A stretch of DNA of 64,000 nucleotides from Anastrepha obliqua (Eukaryota; Arthropoda; Insecta; Diptera; Tephritidae), in NCBI RefSeq assembly GCF_027943255.1, contig NC_072893.1, positions 123,565,784 to 123,629,783 of the forward strand, given 5' to 3'. The position numbers were made by a program, and so were the translations under genes. Every line of letters starts with the position of its first letter. The first letter of the stretch is position 1. Under the pieces are notes generated by a model. That model was given only the letters and a program-made list of their open reading frames with translations. It made no database searches and was not told where the DNA came from. This document shows, one piece after another, positions 46,151 to 57,351 of the stretch.

Positions 46151-46950
46151 ACTGTCCGATGTTCACGCCGTTTTCAGCAGCCTTATGCGCCAGTTGTTGT
46201 TGTCTGAAGTCCGCCTTTCGCTCCAATTTTTCCTCTCGCAGCACTAATTTTTCTGCCTTATTACACATTTGCGTTCACTTCTGTTGTGGACTCACCGAAG
46301 GCTTCGAACAGCTCATTTCTTTTGTTACAATCCTCTCCGTGCTTCTACCAAGTCATTTCGCAGTGTCCGGTATTAGATTATAGGTACAACGACGCTTTGT
46401 TGAATGCTCCCAGCGCTGTTGCCATTCCCTTTGCTCTTCTTTTTTAACGCCACAGAACGTTTTCTCGCCTGTTGAACCTCTTCAAATCCTTGATGAGCAG
46501 TTATACCGGGATTTTCCTCGATATTACGGCTATGGAATAATCGGAAAGCGGTACGCGGTCGCGACTTTTAACGCGCTAAGTTTGTGTATCGCTTTTACTT
46601 CGTTTATAAACGAGACATGAACAGACTGGAGGCATTTCTTGGAGCATTCTTCGCAGATTACTTAAAATAACCTGGACCCACTCACATTTCTAAAAAAGAA
46701 GTGCTACGAAGAGTTCAAGATCCCAACCTAAATAACATGCAAATAAATTGTTTGTCTATTTCCTTATTTATAGTGACTAATCACGCGAAATTCGCGAGCA
46801 GAATCCCGGCACTTTGAGAGTTCGGGATTGCCATTTTTAGCATATTCACTTGTATCCGTATATGTATTCCCCACTTTATCTTCATGCCTAATAATTTAGT
46901 ACTTACAGATAAACAAGTTTATGCCTAGACTATATCTTTAACATCGAAAT
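46151..46950. other. Gene-free stretch with a LINE scrap
   Basis: At 46640-46735 a frame-broken RRLLKITWTH..EVLRRVQDP text resembles the C-terminal part of a non-LTR element. Nothing else is recognised. Confidence 0.35.
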
Positions 46951-47640
46951 CAAACGAATCTACAGACATATGTACTTCGACACATACACTACATATGCAC
47001 GCGTGTGCTTACACACACACACACACATATGCCTAGGAAATGTACAAGTGTTCGTACACTTGCATGTATGCAGATAATTTTATTTGTTAAATAATTTTAA
47101 CTTATCACTCGGATACGAGTATCTCTAACATTGGAGTAAGTCTTCATGCTGCGCTGATTGTATATACTCGTATGTATGTATGCATGTATATACACACAAG
47201 TACATAGTCGTGCAAATACATGCAGGCCCATATTCGAGTACATAGCCAAATGCAATGTTGCATAATTATTATCAATTCTGTGAGTTACTTTACTCGCCAT
47301 GCACTTTACATAAGTGCATATGCACATAAGTACATATATTTGTATGCACTTAAGTTGATGTGCATGCAACAATTGCCAGCTGTAGGTAATAACTATATAA
47401 TTTAAATTGGCTGACCGGATGCTTTTTGTGCGTACATCAGCTATTAAACGAGATTTCTGTACAAATTGATGCCACAAAGGCTGAAGATTATACATACATA
47501 CATACATACATATATGTATGTCTATGTATGCGTGTATGCATTTGAGCTCGGTAGTTTGCGGATTAGGTGCTGCGCCGATGTAGCTGACAAACTGTCTGGG
47601 AAAAACAAAATAAAAAAAAAAAAACAAAAAAACAACCAGT
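46950..47640. repeat. TACATA/TATG/CA microsatellite-rich region
   Basis: (CA)n at 47013-47026, TATG repeats at 47170-47190 and TACA repeats at 47490-47520, with many ACATAAGTACATA words between. The 176-codon minus-strand frame over it has the Tyr/Cys/His composition of repeat translation and is not taken as a gene. Confidence 0.5.
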
Positions 47641-47899
47641 CATTGCACCACATGCGCGAACGTATGCGGTTCATATCTCAGGTCACGCAGGCCTGTTTTA
47701 CACTCGACCCCCTGAAACTCACTTCCCAGTGTTCTAGTGGACGGCTTCCCAAAAAGAGTTGAAAAGGGAGCTATTACTCATTCAGGGAGCTGAGATTACT
47801 CATTGAGTGAAAAGTTTAAAGATTTCCAGTCAACCATCGAGTAGCAAGTACCAGAAATACTACTTCAGTTTTCTGAGGAGTACAGCAATTTTCTTTTAA

Positions 47900-48350
47900 A
47901 TTGTTCCACTTTGGCCTTAGTACGAGAGAAGCAGGGTGCTTAAAGTGCTGGAGATTCCCCGCCATTAAATTTCCATACTCATGATGGTGTTCACCGGCCA
48001 CTGGGTGAGCAGCACTCATGCGGAGAAGCTTGGACTTCTGTGCAACTCCCATTCCAGAAGCGCCTACATACAGAGAAAGGTACCGTTGAACCTTGAGGTT
48101 CCTTAGTCTGTCTCTTGGGCATAGTCTGAGGTAGTTAGTTCTCCAGCCTAGTTCCCTTTTCTCTCCTCCACTACAGCAACAGCACTGGATGGCTGTAGAT
48201 CGTTTTTTATTCCTCCTTTAAGTTTTGTAATTTTTCGCAGGTAGTGGTCTACATTGAGTTATGGTATAAAAACGGCACCCTAGTGCTACTTGTGGTGTAG
48301 CCGTGGTACTCTTGCCGTGTAACCAAACTACTTACCTGCTAACCTACCTC
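47900..48350 (+). mobile_element. RNase H LINE C-terminal scrap and 3' UTR
   Basis: VFTGHWVSSTHAEKLGL at 47980-48035 matches the TGHCLLGTHVRRLGV segment of the copy at 37.85 kb. A Cys-containing stretch and the 3' UTR follow with frameshifts. The opposite-strand frame here is a shadow. Confidence 0.55.
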
Positions 48351-48670
48351 CTCCTGTCTTAAGAGTTTTGGGTCATAGTTGAGACATTATGGAAATACTT
48401 GATTTATCTAATGCCATCTTTTGGATTGCTGTTCGATACCCCGTCCCACGAGATCTTTTCTCACATTGTTTCTCTCTCACAGAACATGAAAGCGTGACCT
48501 CATGAAGATCAAGAGTTTGAGGTTAGCCCATTTAGAAATGCAAATCTTAAGGTAAGAACAAAGGCGGTGATCTTTTGACTGACATCTAGAGCTTACCTAA
48601 ATTATGGAGGGAGTACTTCTCGAACTTGTTAAATAGTAACAGCTGCGCATGTTAAACAGAATGTGAAGAT
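48351..48670. other. Gene-free stretch
   Basis: Nothing recognised. Confidence 0.3.
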
Positions 48671-48900
48671 CCCGATACCCCAAACGTTGATGATGGAACT
48701 TTCGTTCACCTACCCGATCACAACAAGGTTAGAATAGCTATAACACGACTAATGAACAGCAAAGTAGCAAGAGCTGACGGACTGCCGGCTGAGCTATTCA
48801 AACTTGGCCGCGACGAGCCAGTAAAGTGCACGCATCAGCGCTTTTATGCAAAATATGGATGGATCAGAGCATGCCGATTAGAATTTAAGTGATATTCACA
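48671..48900 (+). mobile_element. Reverse transcriptase fragment of a non-LTR element
   Basis: VRIAITRLMNSKVARADGLP followed by AELFKLG at 48735-48810: the conserved N-terminal reverse transcriptase segment (K..G.DGLP.E..K). It then continues MDQSMPI-like with frameshifts. Only about 70 residues remain. Confidence 0.65.
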
Positions 48901-49099
48901 ATACGTCAAGTGTTGGAAAATACCCATGAAGGGCATACACCACATTTTTGTTGATTTAAAAGTCTTGCGCGTGATTACCAGAGTTCGAATAATACTGTGG
49001 GCATGAATCACCGAATGATATAATTGGGTTTTCTAAACCACCGAGTTTATTTATGCCATTTAAAACAGAAAACAAAAATAGTCTCGTAAAATATCACTG

Positions 49100-49160
49100 T
49101 AGGCCTTTCCATTTGTAAAACAACATCAAGATGCACACCAAAAACTGCAAGACGTGCGCT
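49100..49160 (+). repeat. Small SINE body fragment
   Basis: GTAGGCCTTTCCATTTGTAA then AACAACATCAAGATGCACAC corresponds to GTAGGTCCCTCCATTTGTGG/AACAACATCAAGACGCACAC of the SINE at 24931. Confidence 0.6.
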
Positions 49161-49189
49161 TTTATCCAAAGTTAATTAAAGCGATCCTC

Positions 49190-49735
49190 GTGCTAAGGAA
49201 TTTGCCATCTTCTGCTTTTTATGAAGGGGATTTATAGACTATTGTGAATTAGCGAGTGAATCTCCATCACCATCTTCTGAATCTTATGGAGGTGGTTTAT
49301 GGACTCCTGCCGGTCAAGCGAGTAAGTCTCTATCACCATCTTCTGCCTCTTATGAAGCGGGCTTATGGACTCTTGCGAGTCAAGCGGGTAAATTTTCATC
49401 ACAATCTTCAGCCTCTAATGGAGGCGGTTTATGGTCTTCTGCGAGTTAAGCGAGTAAATCTCCATCACCATCTTTTAAATCTTACGCAGGAGGCTTATGG
49501 ACTCTCGCCAATCAAGCGATGGAATTTCCATCACCATCTTCTGCCTCTTATGGAGGAGGCATATGGACTCCTGCGAGTCAAGTGAGTGAATCTCCATCAA
49601 CATCTTCTGCCTCTATTGGAGTGGATTTATGGTCTCCTGCGAGTCAAGCAAGTGAGCCCCCATATCATCGTCCTACTCTTATGGACGGGGCTTATGGTCT
49701 CTTGTGAGTCAAGCGAGTAAATCTAATTTGACTTA
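49190..49735 (+). pseudogene. Decayed coding minisatellite, 66-bp period
   Basis: Seven clear 66-bp units (49255-49720) plus a decayed unit before them. In the frame giving sense, each unit encodes 22 residues of the form S-E/K-S-P-S-P-S-S-A-S-Y-G-G-G-L-W-T-P-A-S-Q-A. The units are conserved at the codon level for Trp, Gly, Ser and Pro. The frame has one TAA (about 49446-49448) in unit 3 and loses phase in the last unit. No start codon, signal peptide or flanking exon was found. Another frame is also open over 109 codons, but its translation is an artefact of the exact 3n period. It could be the remains of a secreted, silk-, mucin- or cuticle-like repeat protein, or an expanding minisatellite; unassigned. 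Confidence 0.6.
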
Positions 49736-50530
49736 TGGAAGACGATTCCCTCACTTTCAGACTACGCCCATCATAGCTAAGTTCAGCTGGCCACTTGCGA
49801 CCTGCTTATTGTTGCCACTCTCTGTTGGCGAGACATTTAACCCAGCAGCAGTTATATCGTCCTTTTTCTTTCAGTCTCCTAAGAGTGTACCCACTAACAG
49901 CTAACTGATAGTTCTAATTTTCTGCAGTACATTAAGGATTTGGGCTTCACACTTTTCTTCACAATCCCACTTCAGAGTTAGCGTGTTTAGTTTTCTTTTG
50001 ACTTCAGTAGCTGTCGTTCTAGAAGCACAAATACATAGTTCATTTCACCGTTCAGAAACAACGCCAGTGGTTGTTGAGTAAATGCGGACTTTATGAAATT
50101 CTTTGGTTTGCGGAAAAAAGGAAGCTTAAGTGGCTTGCCGAGTATCTCGATTTAAAACAACCTAGTACTGCATTTTCAATGGCTTGCAGCGATACTGTCA
50201 TGATCTCATCTGGACTGGGGGTTTCTGCAAGGTAATAAAGTATTTGATCGACAAATAAGGAACATTTTGCGTTCTGCCGTAGCTCGATACATCTTTTAAG
50301 AAAAGGGCGCACCAAAAAATGGGACGAACTTTTAGCCTTAGATGTCCAACAAACCACACTGAACGTTTTTACAACCTGTTAGACGGTGCCAATCAGAAAG
50401 TTAGGTACTCTTCACTTGATGTGTCCAGCGCAGAGTTGGCTCTTTTTCCTCTGTCACCATCTGTAGTTTCTGCTGAACAATTGGCCACTAGTCACGTTCG
50501 ACTGCCGAGCGTTTAGAAATTTTAAAGCCA
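49736..50530. other. Unassigned stretch, possible old transposon
   Basis: A minus-strand frame at 50357-50091 (KRCIELRQNAKCSLFVDQIL) has protein-like composition and faintly resembles hAT transposase text, but no catalytic motif or termini were found. Left unassigned. Confidence 0.25.
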
Positions 50531-53500
50531 TTGAGTTTTTGGTAAGACTGTTGACTTTGATTGCAGATTTCAAAAATGTTGCAAAGAGTAAAAGTTTATA
50601 GAACTTTTAACTAAAAAAAATATAAAAAAATCTGTTGCCGAACTTTTGGCCATTTTTAGTTGAAGCTGAACCGAAACCGAACCTAACTTTTGTGCCCGAA
50701 CTTGACTGAAGTCGAAGGCCGTTTGGTCTCTACATAAGATTAAAAAGAATTATCAGTATAGTTACTACTGATTGGTAGAATATATGTGAAAAATAAGTTC
50801 CTAAGTGATCGCGTAGTTGGGTGGAACAACAAAAGTGATCTTTGAAGTCACCAATGAGTTGTAAAATTTACAGTTCGTAGAAAGTCTTGAGAAAATCCAT
50901 TTGTTTGAATGCAGTTTGCTTTGATTCAACAATAAAAAAAAAAACAAATAAACATTCACTCATACATATATACACACATCCATACATGAATATATCAATG
51001 TGAAGCCGTGTGTAGAAATTCGGTTGGCAATTCCGTGTTGTTTACTGCTCCACAATCAAGAGATTAATGACCACAAACAGCAAATACAATACAATCATTG
51101 TGTTGAGGCAATAACACTCTCATAAAACACTCACATATACATTCATATATACAAACATATTTATATGTGAGCGCTAAAATACATATTTACAAATGCACAT
51201 TGTTTTCGTTGTGTTTTTCGTTTTTTTTTGCATTTGCCGTCTTCGAGATGCCGAGATGCCATCTTCTTCGCATTCATTGTCGCTGTTGTTGCTATTGTTG
51301 TACATTTTTTGCACTTCCATATTAGCTGCTGTTGTTATTGTTATTTTATATGTGTGCGCGAGCGCGCGTGTGCATGCTGATAGCCACTTGTCTATACACA
51401 GGCTGCAGGCCTGCAAATTACCCAAGAAATTCCAGTAAAATGCGGAGAGTCAATAGTCAAGCTATAAAAATTCAACAACACAAAGAAAAAAACCGAACAT
51501 AAAAAGAAAAACAAACACGAAATGGAAAAATCTACAACCAACAACAATATTAAAGCCATCAGCAACTTTATCACTTAGTCGAATAAAAGCAGAAGAAGAC
51601 GACAGCCAGAAAGCAGCCAAAGTATTTGCTCGTAGCTGCAACAGCGACAAAAGAAGAATAACAACAACGACCCAGCACTGCAACACAGCGCCGTACCAAC
51701 TTTTGGTCAATGAACGATCTTGACCTTAGCAATATGTGCACATTTGCAGTGCGCCCCACCCGTTGCACACTCGCACGCTCACTTCACCCACTACGGCCGT
51801 GCGCCTCCATACACGGCCAAGATTGCGCGCGCTCACAAGCAACAAATCTCTTGGGGAATTATCATTAAGCTCTCTCTGCGCGCCTAAGTTCAAATAAGGA
51901 AATATGCAGGAAACCTAATACCGGTTTTTGATCGGTACGTAAGGTTGTCCGCCTGTCGGCAAGAGATGCGAAATGCTAAAGAGTCAAAAAATGAGACTGA
52001 GGTTTGGAGATATTGGCGAAAACTGTGTGTCTTTCTGGCAGTAGGCTCTGGATGTTTTCTCCACTGCGTGCATTAAATATCCAAAAAAAAAACTTGTGCC
52101 AAAAGGGACCGGCCTTCAGTGGGTAATAGCAAAGTCCTGGCATTGAAGGGACTTCTTATAAAAACCGAACCGCTCCAAAGAGTAGTCGTTAAATAATTTT
52201 CGATCTCTTTGGTGTTGGTTTGGATTGAAACTAAGTCAAAGATGTGCGAGTATGCGTCACAGATGTCGTTGCTGCTGTGCCAATAATTGATTTTCCTTAA
52301 AGCTCTTAGTTTTTGCTACAACTAAAGGAATCCAATAAGAGATCAAAGGAATACCCAGTCTATATAGAACAAGCAAACGTTTGGGGGCAACTGCACTCAA
52401 ATTTGGTGATGCACCCGCAGTGAGGTCCAACCAAAACCATTCGCACTGCGTTGAAGCTAACGGGGACACGTTCAAGCCGCTGAATGACTGAGCTTTGTAT
52501 GCACGATGCCGCATAGAATGGAAATTTTAAATTTTCTGTTCTTATATTTTCTTCCTTTGTGGCTCTAAGCCGTTTCTCAGGCTTAGGCAGAGGCAGAAAG
52601 TTTTACCTCCTCTGAGAATTTCATATCTGTAGCGTTTTGTTTGACAGTGTGATAGACAGATGATAGACGTGGCGGGTCTCAAACACAGAACGCCTGGATT
52701 GCTTCGCCTTCTCCCATTAGCTCGCTCTCGAACAGATGTTCGGAAGCTACCCAGAGGATACTTGGGCGAAGCCCAGAAGTTGAGAGCTGACTGAATCATA
52801 GAAAATGAAGGGATATTGAGAAGGATTCAAAGAAAGCTTAGGAATATAAATCGATCATGAGAACAAAGGTAGTTGCTTGAAGAGAGAAGGAGAGAGCCGG
52901 CGAAAGGTTAAACAAATTTTGTTGATAAAGACAGGTTAACAAAAAGTGGCAAATGAAGATAGCAGCTGAGATGACAATAAATATTAAAAGCAAAGAAAAT
53001 ATTAAGTAAGAAAAGCTTTAAAGATCGAGCCAAAGCATGTATGTCTCAGAGAAAAAGAAACAACGAAGATAATAGAAATTTATTTTCAAACAACAACAAT
53101 AAGAACAAATACACAACTAACAATAGCTGCACAGATGTTGAGACTTTGGATAGAACCACAATTGAAATGGCAAAACAGCAATTTTTTTCCATTTTTTCTT
53201 TTTTTTTGCTGAAACTATGTTTGTCGATAAAAACTGCATTAACAATAACAATAACAAGTCAAGACCTAAAGGCCGTATATGAAATGCATTTTGCTCTTGT
53301 ATAACTACCTACTGGAGCCGGCCGATTGGCGTCTGCTGGCAAACTGGTTGTGGTTGGGTGGCAGCAGCAGACGACCTTAGGGAGGGGCCGGAACGTTTGG
53401 TATATAAAAACAACAAAAATGCTAGCTGCAATAACAACCAGAATAGCTAAGCAAGTAAACAACTAAGGCGGTAGAACTGGTCGTGCAAGCTGCGCGTTTG

Positions 53501-54854
53501 GCAATTAAAACTTGAATTCATTTGTATGTGGTGCATTCCTGTCCCGAGTCGGCGAGATGCTTAGCGAAAAAGAGAAAAACGAATGCACGCACATATGTAT
53601 GTACATAAAAATAGGTATATCATTTAATTTGTAGAAACAAAAGAAGTATGAAAGTGGGTATGACATAAATGAAATATTAATAATACAGAAATTTTGGTAT
53701 TTGGTGGAGTAGAGATTTGCTAACTAAATGGTGATATTTTATTTTATTGCAACATGCGTGCGCCCTGCTACGCTAATTCTCAACTATTTTTGTACTTAAT
53801 TCTTCAATTTGATTTGATTCGATTTGATTTGATTATCTTTTAACCAACGCGCCAACCATTGCCCCTTAATGCGCTAAGATCGTGCCGCGCATTTAAAGTC
53901 AAAACTACATTAACAACAGCGGTAACAATGGCATGTAAAAAAATCTAAGCACAGAAATATTGTGCCAAAAACAAAAAAAAAAAAAAGATTACGCTTGGTA
54001 ACGCGTATGTGTGCATGGATGTGTGCACTATTGGGATATTTTGCCACCTCAATTTGTATGTAATTGGTGTTATTGTTGGCCATTTTTTTCTTTTCTTTAA
54101 TTTTTGATCTAGTTTTTTAATTTTTCAAGCGTTTGCAAATATTTCGTTAACCTTCTAACCACAACAACACTTCCCTGAAGCAGTACTTCATGCGAATATG
54201 TGGAGAAAACTGCAAAGCTCATTATCATTTGGCGTCATTTTAATGCCTTGAGATCAAAGAGAAAAAAATTTATTAACTTTGCTATGTTTCGCATGGAACA
54301 GCTATTGTTTAGAGATCTTAATTTGGATTTTCAAAGAAAAATTAGCATTTTTACAATACATTTTGAAAATTTTTCGTTTTCTTGAGTTACAAATTTCGAA
54401 ATATGTAGTAAAATTTTTTCAAAAAGTAAAAATTGTTTCAAAAAGTAAAATTTTTTCTTTAATTTTCAAAACCTTTTTTACTTGCATTTATTTCAAAAGA
54501 CGCAAATTTGATTAAACAATACCAAATGGTGCGAATTGGTGGTCTGAATTATACATTTTTTATTTATATGATGGACGAATTAATCAAACATAAATATTGA
54601 AAAAAAAAACAAAATTATTATTAAATTATAAAAATGGGGCGAATAATTAAAACACATTTTAAAATAAAAATATTTTTTTTTTTTAAATAGCAAAATGTTA
54701 AAAATTTTTTTTTAATTTAATTTACATGTTTTCTTAATTTACATAAATTAAATTAAAACTTAAATTTTACGCAATACTCAAAGTTTCGAAAAATTTAAAG
54801 TATATAAATTTTGTTGCTTCGAATTTTTTTTTGCACCTAAATTTGTAAACAATT
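50531..54854. other. Gene-free stretch
   Basis: Long region without a supported gene. It holds CACACATACAT-type repeats (50955-51000, 51130-51170), several purine/pyrimidine tracts and a TATA-like GGTATATAAAAAC at 53398-53410 with no gene behind it. The ATG frame at 53041 is Asn/Lys low-complexity text and is not accepted. From about 54540 it becomes very A/T-rich. Confidence 0.4.
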
Positions 54855-55205
54855 TTCAAAAAAACAAAAAAAAAATTGAGAATAATCAAAAAATTTTAAT
54901 AACACCAAAAAACAAAAAAAAAATATTAGAAAAGTTCACAAATTTTGCAACTTATTTTTGTTGAATCTTAAAAAACCTAAAAAAACAAAAAAAAAATTGA
55001 GAATATTCGAAAATTTTTAATAACACCAAAAAAAGCAATATAGAAAAGTTCACAAATTTTGCAACTTTTTTTTGTTGAATCTTAAAAAACCTAAAAAAAA
55101 AACAAAAAAAAATTGAGAATATTCGAAAAACGTTAATAACAGAAAAAAAAATTTTGAAAAGTTCACATATTTTGAAAAATTTTGTTTTTCTAAATCTTAC
55201 TTTTC
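54855..55205. repeat. A/T-rich tandem repeat, three units of about 120 bp
   Basis: TTGAGAATATTCGAAAA occurs at 54876, 54997 and 55113, each followed by TTAATAACA, a poly-A run, AGAAAAGTTCACAAATTTTG, CAACTT and TGTTGAATCTTAAAAAACC. Periods are 121 and 116 bp; the third unit is more diverged. Confidence 0.8.
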
Positions 55206-55668
55206 AAAACTTATGAAAAAAATATTATATCTCATTGTAATTTTTCCAAATATTGAAAACTTTTTCCAAAAAAATGTGAAATTGCAAATATGTATGTACA
55301 TACCTTTCAAAGTTTCTCAACTATTTTATTTGCTGAAACAATTTCGAAGAAAATTTAAAACATCTTGAAAAACTCGCAACAACTTTTATTATTATTATAA
55401 AGTTTTTTGAGGAATGCAAAATTTAAATCTGAACAAATCTTGTTAAACTAAAAATTTTTACACGAATTATAAAAAATTTAAGGTATTGTAAAAACTTTTG
55501 AAATATTCCAAATTTCAAATACCTTTAATACACGGTAGGCAGGAAGCATCAAATATCAAAAGTTATTTTCTAAATAGATATGTAAAAGTGTTGTATACTC
55601 AATACATGGTATATAATACGTATATCAATATTATGTAGCTATATTATATATAATAGTTACGATAAATG

Positions 55669-55682
55669 CCGCTAGGTGGCAG
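55669..55682 (+). promoter_or_regulatory. CTCF-like motif
   Basis: CCGCTAGGTGGCAG closely matches the general CTCF core (CCGCG.GG.GGCAG). A single motif match; occupancy is unknown. Confidence 0.3.
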
Positions 55683-55799
55683 AGGGCAGTCGAGTGCTTC
55701 CCGCAATAAAAAAGTACAGTTTAAACTATTAATATTAGTGTTTTCTGGCAAATGTATTTTCTAGTTTTAGAAATTCTTATATGAGAAGATTAATTAATA

Positions 55800-57351
55800 A
55801 TGAATAGTCAGCTGAATAGTCGGGTGAATAGTCAGCATCCGCTTTATAAATGCGATCATGAAGAAAATCGCACAAAAGTATGCGCTCTTTGTTGGAAAAA
55901 AATTATTTTCCAAAATAAACCTTCCCATCATTTCTTGCTATCTGAAAAACATATTGAAGTTATAAAAAAGCAGATTAATGGTGAATTTAATATTTATAAT
56001 AGTAAATTCCCAAAAAGTTTATGTAGCTCTTGCCGACTAACTATAAATGAATATGGAAATGATATTTTCAAAAGACCTTGTCCAACTATGTCCAATTACG
56101 AGGATCTTAAATTCTCAAAAGAAACAAGAATGATGGGTTGTAATTGTTACATCTGTCTAACAGCACGAGTTACGAGTCATAAAAAACAAAAAAAAGGTAG
56201 AGGTCAAATTAGGGATTTCTCTACAAATATTGACGTAAACAAGTGTTTTGATGATACTTCGCAACAAAAAGATTTACTTTCTAAAAATGAGGCAAAGGCA
56301 ACTAAACCGAGAACTTCTACTGAGTTATGTAACAGTTGTTTTCAACAAATAGGTAAAGGCATATCACATTCTTGCAGAGGTCCTTCTACTTCTAATTCTC
56401 GTAAGAATGTTTTGAATATAGTACAAAAGTTACCCGAGAAACAGCAGAACCAAATAATAACTAAAATTTTGAAAAAAAAATATCCAACAATGATAACGAA
56501 GATAAAGATGAGCTCGTGTTAAATACTCTGGGATCGAAGGATCGGGTAACTGTTAATAAAAAAAAGAAAAGGAATTAAGATTTTCTGCCGAAAGATTAGA
56601 CAATTTCCAAGCTAATACTGGATCGTCTACAAATGATATGAAAAAATTGGCTAACTTCATTCGTAGTTCTACTGGTAGAAACTCAGTTCCCAAGAATTAT
56701 AATCAACATTTGTATGAAAAATCTAATATCCTGGAACACATTTATAAAGAAGGTTTCTACGAATTCGAAACATCTCAAGATGGTATTAAACAGAGACCAG
56801 TTGTGTATGCTACTGCATCAGAAATCGTAGACTTTGTCTTTGAAAATCGAAACATTGAACATATTGAACAATCAAAAATAAAAGTAATGGCAGATGGAGG
56901 ACAAGATTTCTTCAAAGTTTCTCTTTCAATATCAATTCCAGAAGACGACTTGAAAGAAAATGACTTGGATAAAAGTAAAAATGTTTCAACTTACTCTACT
57001 GGTGGAAGTATGGTAAATAAACGTAAGTTGACTAGTGTATTTAAATTGCTTTTATTAGGCATAGTGCCTCGGATTAAAGAGACCTATGATAATTTTAAAA
57101 TTTTGGTTGAATTGACGAAACTCAATGAGATACCATTTAAATTTGTTGGAGATTTAAAGTTCGTTCTATTGGTCAATGGGCAGCAAACTGCAACGGCTTT
57201 CTACCCTTGCCCTTATTGCTTCGTCACATTAAATGAATTAAAAAGTTATAATAACATGATTGAGGAAAATTATATAAGCAGTGATGACAAAAATCTTGAT
57301 TTAAAGACCTACAAGCATTTTAAATTCAAGAGCTTGGTACATTTTGGTTAA
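55800..57351 (+). pseudogene. Broken Cys-rich, transposase-like gene, unassigned family
   Basis: Two frames that look like one former gene. The first (ATG 55800 to TGA/TAA near 56522, 240 codons) has a ZAD-like zinc domain (CALCW at about residue 31 and CSSCR near 77), then CNCYICL and CNSCFQQIG..ISHSC. The second (56638-57351, with sense text upstream to about 56575) has VMADGGQDFFKVS, LLLGIVPRIKETYDN and VGDLKFVLLVNGQQ with YPCPYC after it. The break lies in A runs at about 56470 and 56557, where small indels change frame twice. The GDLK...CPYC pattern recalls a family of uncharacterised, mobile-element-like proteins in arthropods and Hydra; the acidic residues could belong to an RNase H-fold transposase, which is inference. 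The C-terminus is lost at 57351 where a LINE begins. Confidence 0.65.

Noticed and set aside
45325..46383. Plus-strand frames of up to 130 codons
   Set aside because: They are antisense shadows of the mariner transposase.
47097..47627. 176-codon minus-strand frame
   Set aside because: Composition is that of translated TACATA/TATG microsatellite; no domain.
49256..49585. 109-codon His/Leu-rich frame over the 66-bp repeat
   Set aside because: An alternative frame kept open by the 3n period; the Ser/Pro/Gly/Trp frame is the more plausible protein.
53041..53304. 87-codon ATG frame
   Set aside because: Asn/Lys-rich low-complexity start and hydrophobic end with no domain or splice context.
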